A stretch of DNA of 14,597 nucleotides from an uncultured Senegalimassilia sp. (GTDB taxonomy: Bacteria; Actinomycetota; Coriobacteriia; Coriobacteriales; Eggerthellaceae): assembly GCF_934632265.1 (NCBI RefSeq), contig NZ_CAKTYH010000041.1:1-14597 (forward strand). Reading direction: 5' to 3'. This document shows positions 14,368 to 14,597 of the stretch, in pieces. The position numbers were made by a program, and so were the translations under genes. Numbering within the stretch: position 1 is the first letter of the stretch; each line of letters starts with the position of its first letter. A model generated the notes under the pieces. It made no database searches. It saw only the letters and a program-made list of their open reading frames with translations, and was not told the DNA's origin.

Positions 14368-14376
14368 ATGGTACCA
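14368..14376 (-). promoter_or_regulatory. Candidate extended -10 promoter of the prenyl synthase operon
   Basis: The minus strand reads TGGTACCAT, a TGn extension plus TACCAT, 40 nt before the ATG, similar in form to the leuC promoter. The overlapping 8-bp palindrome TGGTACCA and the 10-bp palindrome GATTCGAATC at 14340-14349, in the short leader, could be protein-binding sites. Confidence 0.35.
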
Positions 14377-14472
14377 CAAGCGCTTTGCGCGCACGCGGCC
14401 CTCCGGCCAAGCGGCCCAATCAGCCGAGGAACTTCAAATTGAGCGCCATCAGGATGCCCGCTCGGCTTTTTC

Positions 14473-14481
14473 TGCTATGAT
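14473..14481 (+). promoter_or_regulatory. Extended -10 promoter of tRNA-Leu
   Basis: TGCTATGAT is a TGn extension plus TATGAT (five of six to consensus), ending 15 nt before the tRNA. No clear -35 is visible. Confidence 0.55.
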
Positions 14482-14496
14482 GGTTGGCGCTGATTT

Positions 14497-14581
14497 GGGA
14501 GCGTGGCGGAATCGGCATACGCAGCGGACTTAAAATCCGCCGCCGCAAGGCTTGTGGGTTCGAATCCCACCGCTCCTACCA
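14497..14581 (+). tRNA. tRNA-Leu (anticodon UAA)
   Basis: An 85-nt class II tRNA with encoded CCA. The acceptor stem is GGGAGCG (14497-14503) with CGCTCCT (14571-14577), including one G-U pair at the end. Discriminator A73 is at 14578 and CCA at 14579-14581. The anticodon stem GCGGA/TCCGC encloses the loop CTTAAAA, placing anticodon TAA at 14531-14533, which reads UUA and, by wobble, UUG. The long variable arm (GCC-GCAA-GGC) is typical of leucine and serine tRNAs, and A73 fits leucine. The T arm is GTGGG-TTCGAAT-CCCAC. In such GC-rich DNA, UUA codons are expected to be rare. Confidence 0.97.
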
Positions 14582-14597
14582 AGCAGATATGGCAACG

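Noticed and set aside
12415..14442. Long plus-strand open frame opposite the prenyl synthase and PG-binding genes
   Set aside because: Antisense shadow crossing two well-supported genes, their junction and the promoter region.

Overview
The window is GC-rich, densely coded chromosomal DNA from a bacterium, most likely a high-GC Gram-positive actinobacterium. My best guess is Coriobacteriia (Eggerthellaceae-like: Eggerthella, Gordonibacter, Adlercreutzia and relatives). That guess rests on base composition, the leuC/leuD type, a HisRS with cysteine pairs of the kind found in anaerobic Gram-positives, and a LuxR-type helix-turn-helix relic. It is inference; no rRNA or marker search was possible. 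Most of the window is core metabolism and translation, and I see no prophage, CRISPR array, toxin-antitoxin pair or intact transposase.

Layout. Positions 1-2626 (minus strand) hold hisS followed by the 5' 367 codons of aspS, which runs off the left edge. Positions 2881-5664 (minus) encode a large protein of unknown function with a C-terminal TPR block. Positions 5665-6087 carry two strong hairpins and a remnant of a LuxR-type DNA-binding domain on the plus strand. Then come a HIT-family nucleotide hydrolase (6088-6453) and leuB (6579-7688), both minus. A plus-strand gene for a protein with two zinc ribbons (7990-9327) follows. Next is a repeat-rich intergenic island (9328-9673) with three copies of a short hairpin-forming element, two of them as a perfect inverted pair, plus a strong terminator. 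Then leuD and leuC (minus, one operon), a small proline/glutamine-rich membrane protein (11722-12201), a peptidoglycan-binding-domain protein (12364-13263) and a trans-polyprenyl diphosphate synthase (13273-14328), all minus. A tRNA-Leu(UAA) on the plus strand closes the window.

How the genes work together. LeuC/LeuD isomerise 2-isopropylmalate and LeuB oxidises the product, so three subunits of the leucine pathway are here; leuA is not. The usual leuCD-leuB grouping is interrupted by the opposite-strand zinc-ribbon gene and the repeat island. HisRS, AspRS and tRNA-Leu serve translation. The AspRS has sequence features of the non-discriminating type, which would imply tRNA-dependent asparagine formation. 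The prenyl synthase and the peptidoglycan-binding protein are separated by 9 nt and are probably co-transcribed, suggesting a link between isoprenoid and envelope functions.

The most unusual items are the repeat island, the twin zinc-ribbon protein, the large TPR protein, and the peptidoglycan-binding protein whose C-terminal domain shows no amidase-like catalytic residues. Long open frames opposite several real genes are judged to be high-GC antisense artefacts.
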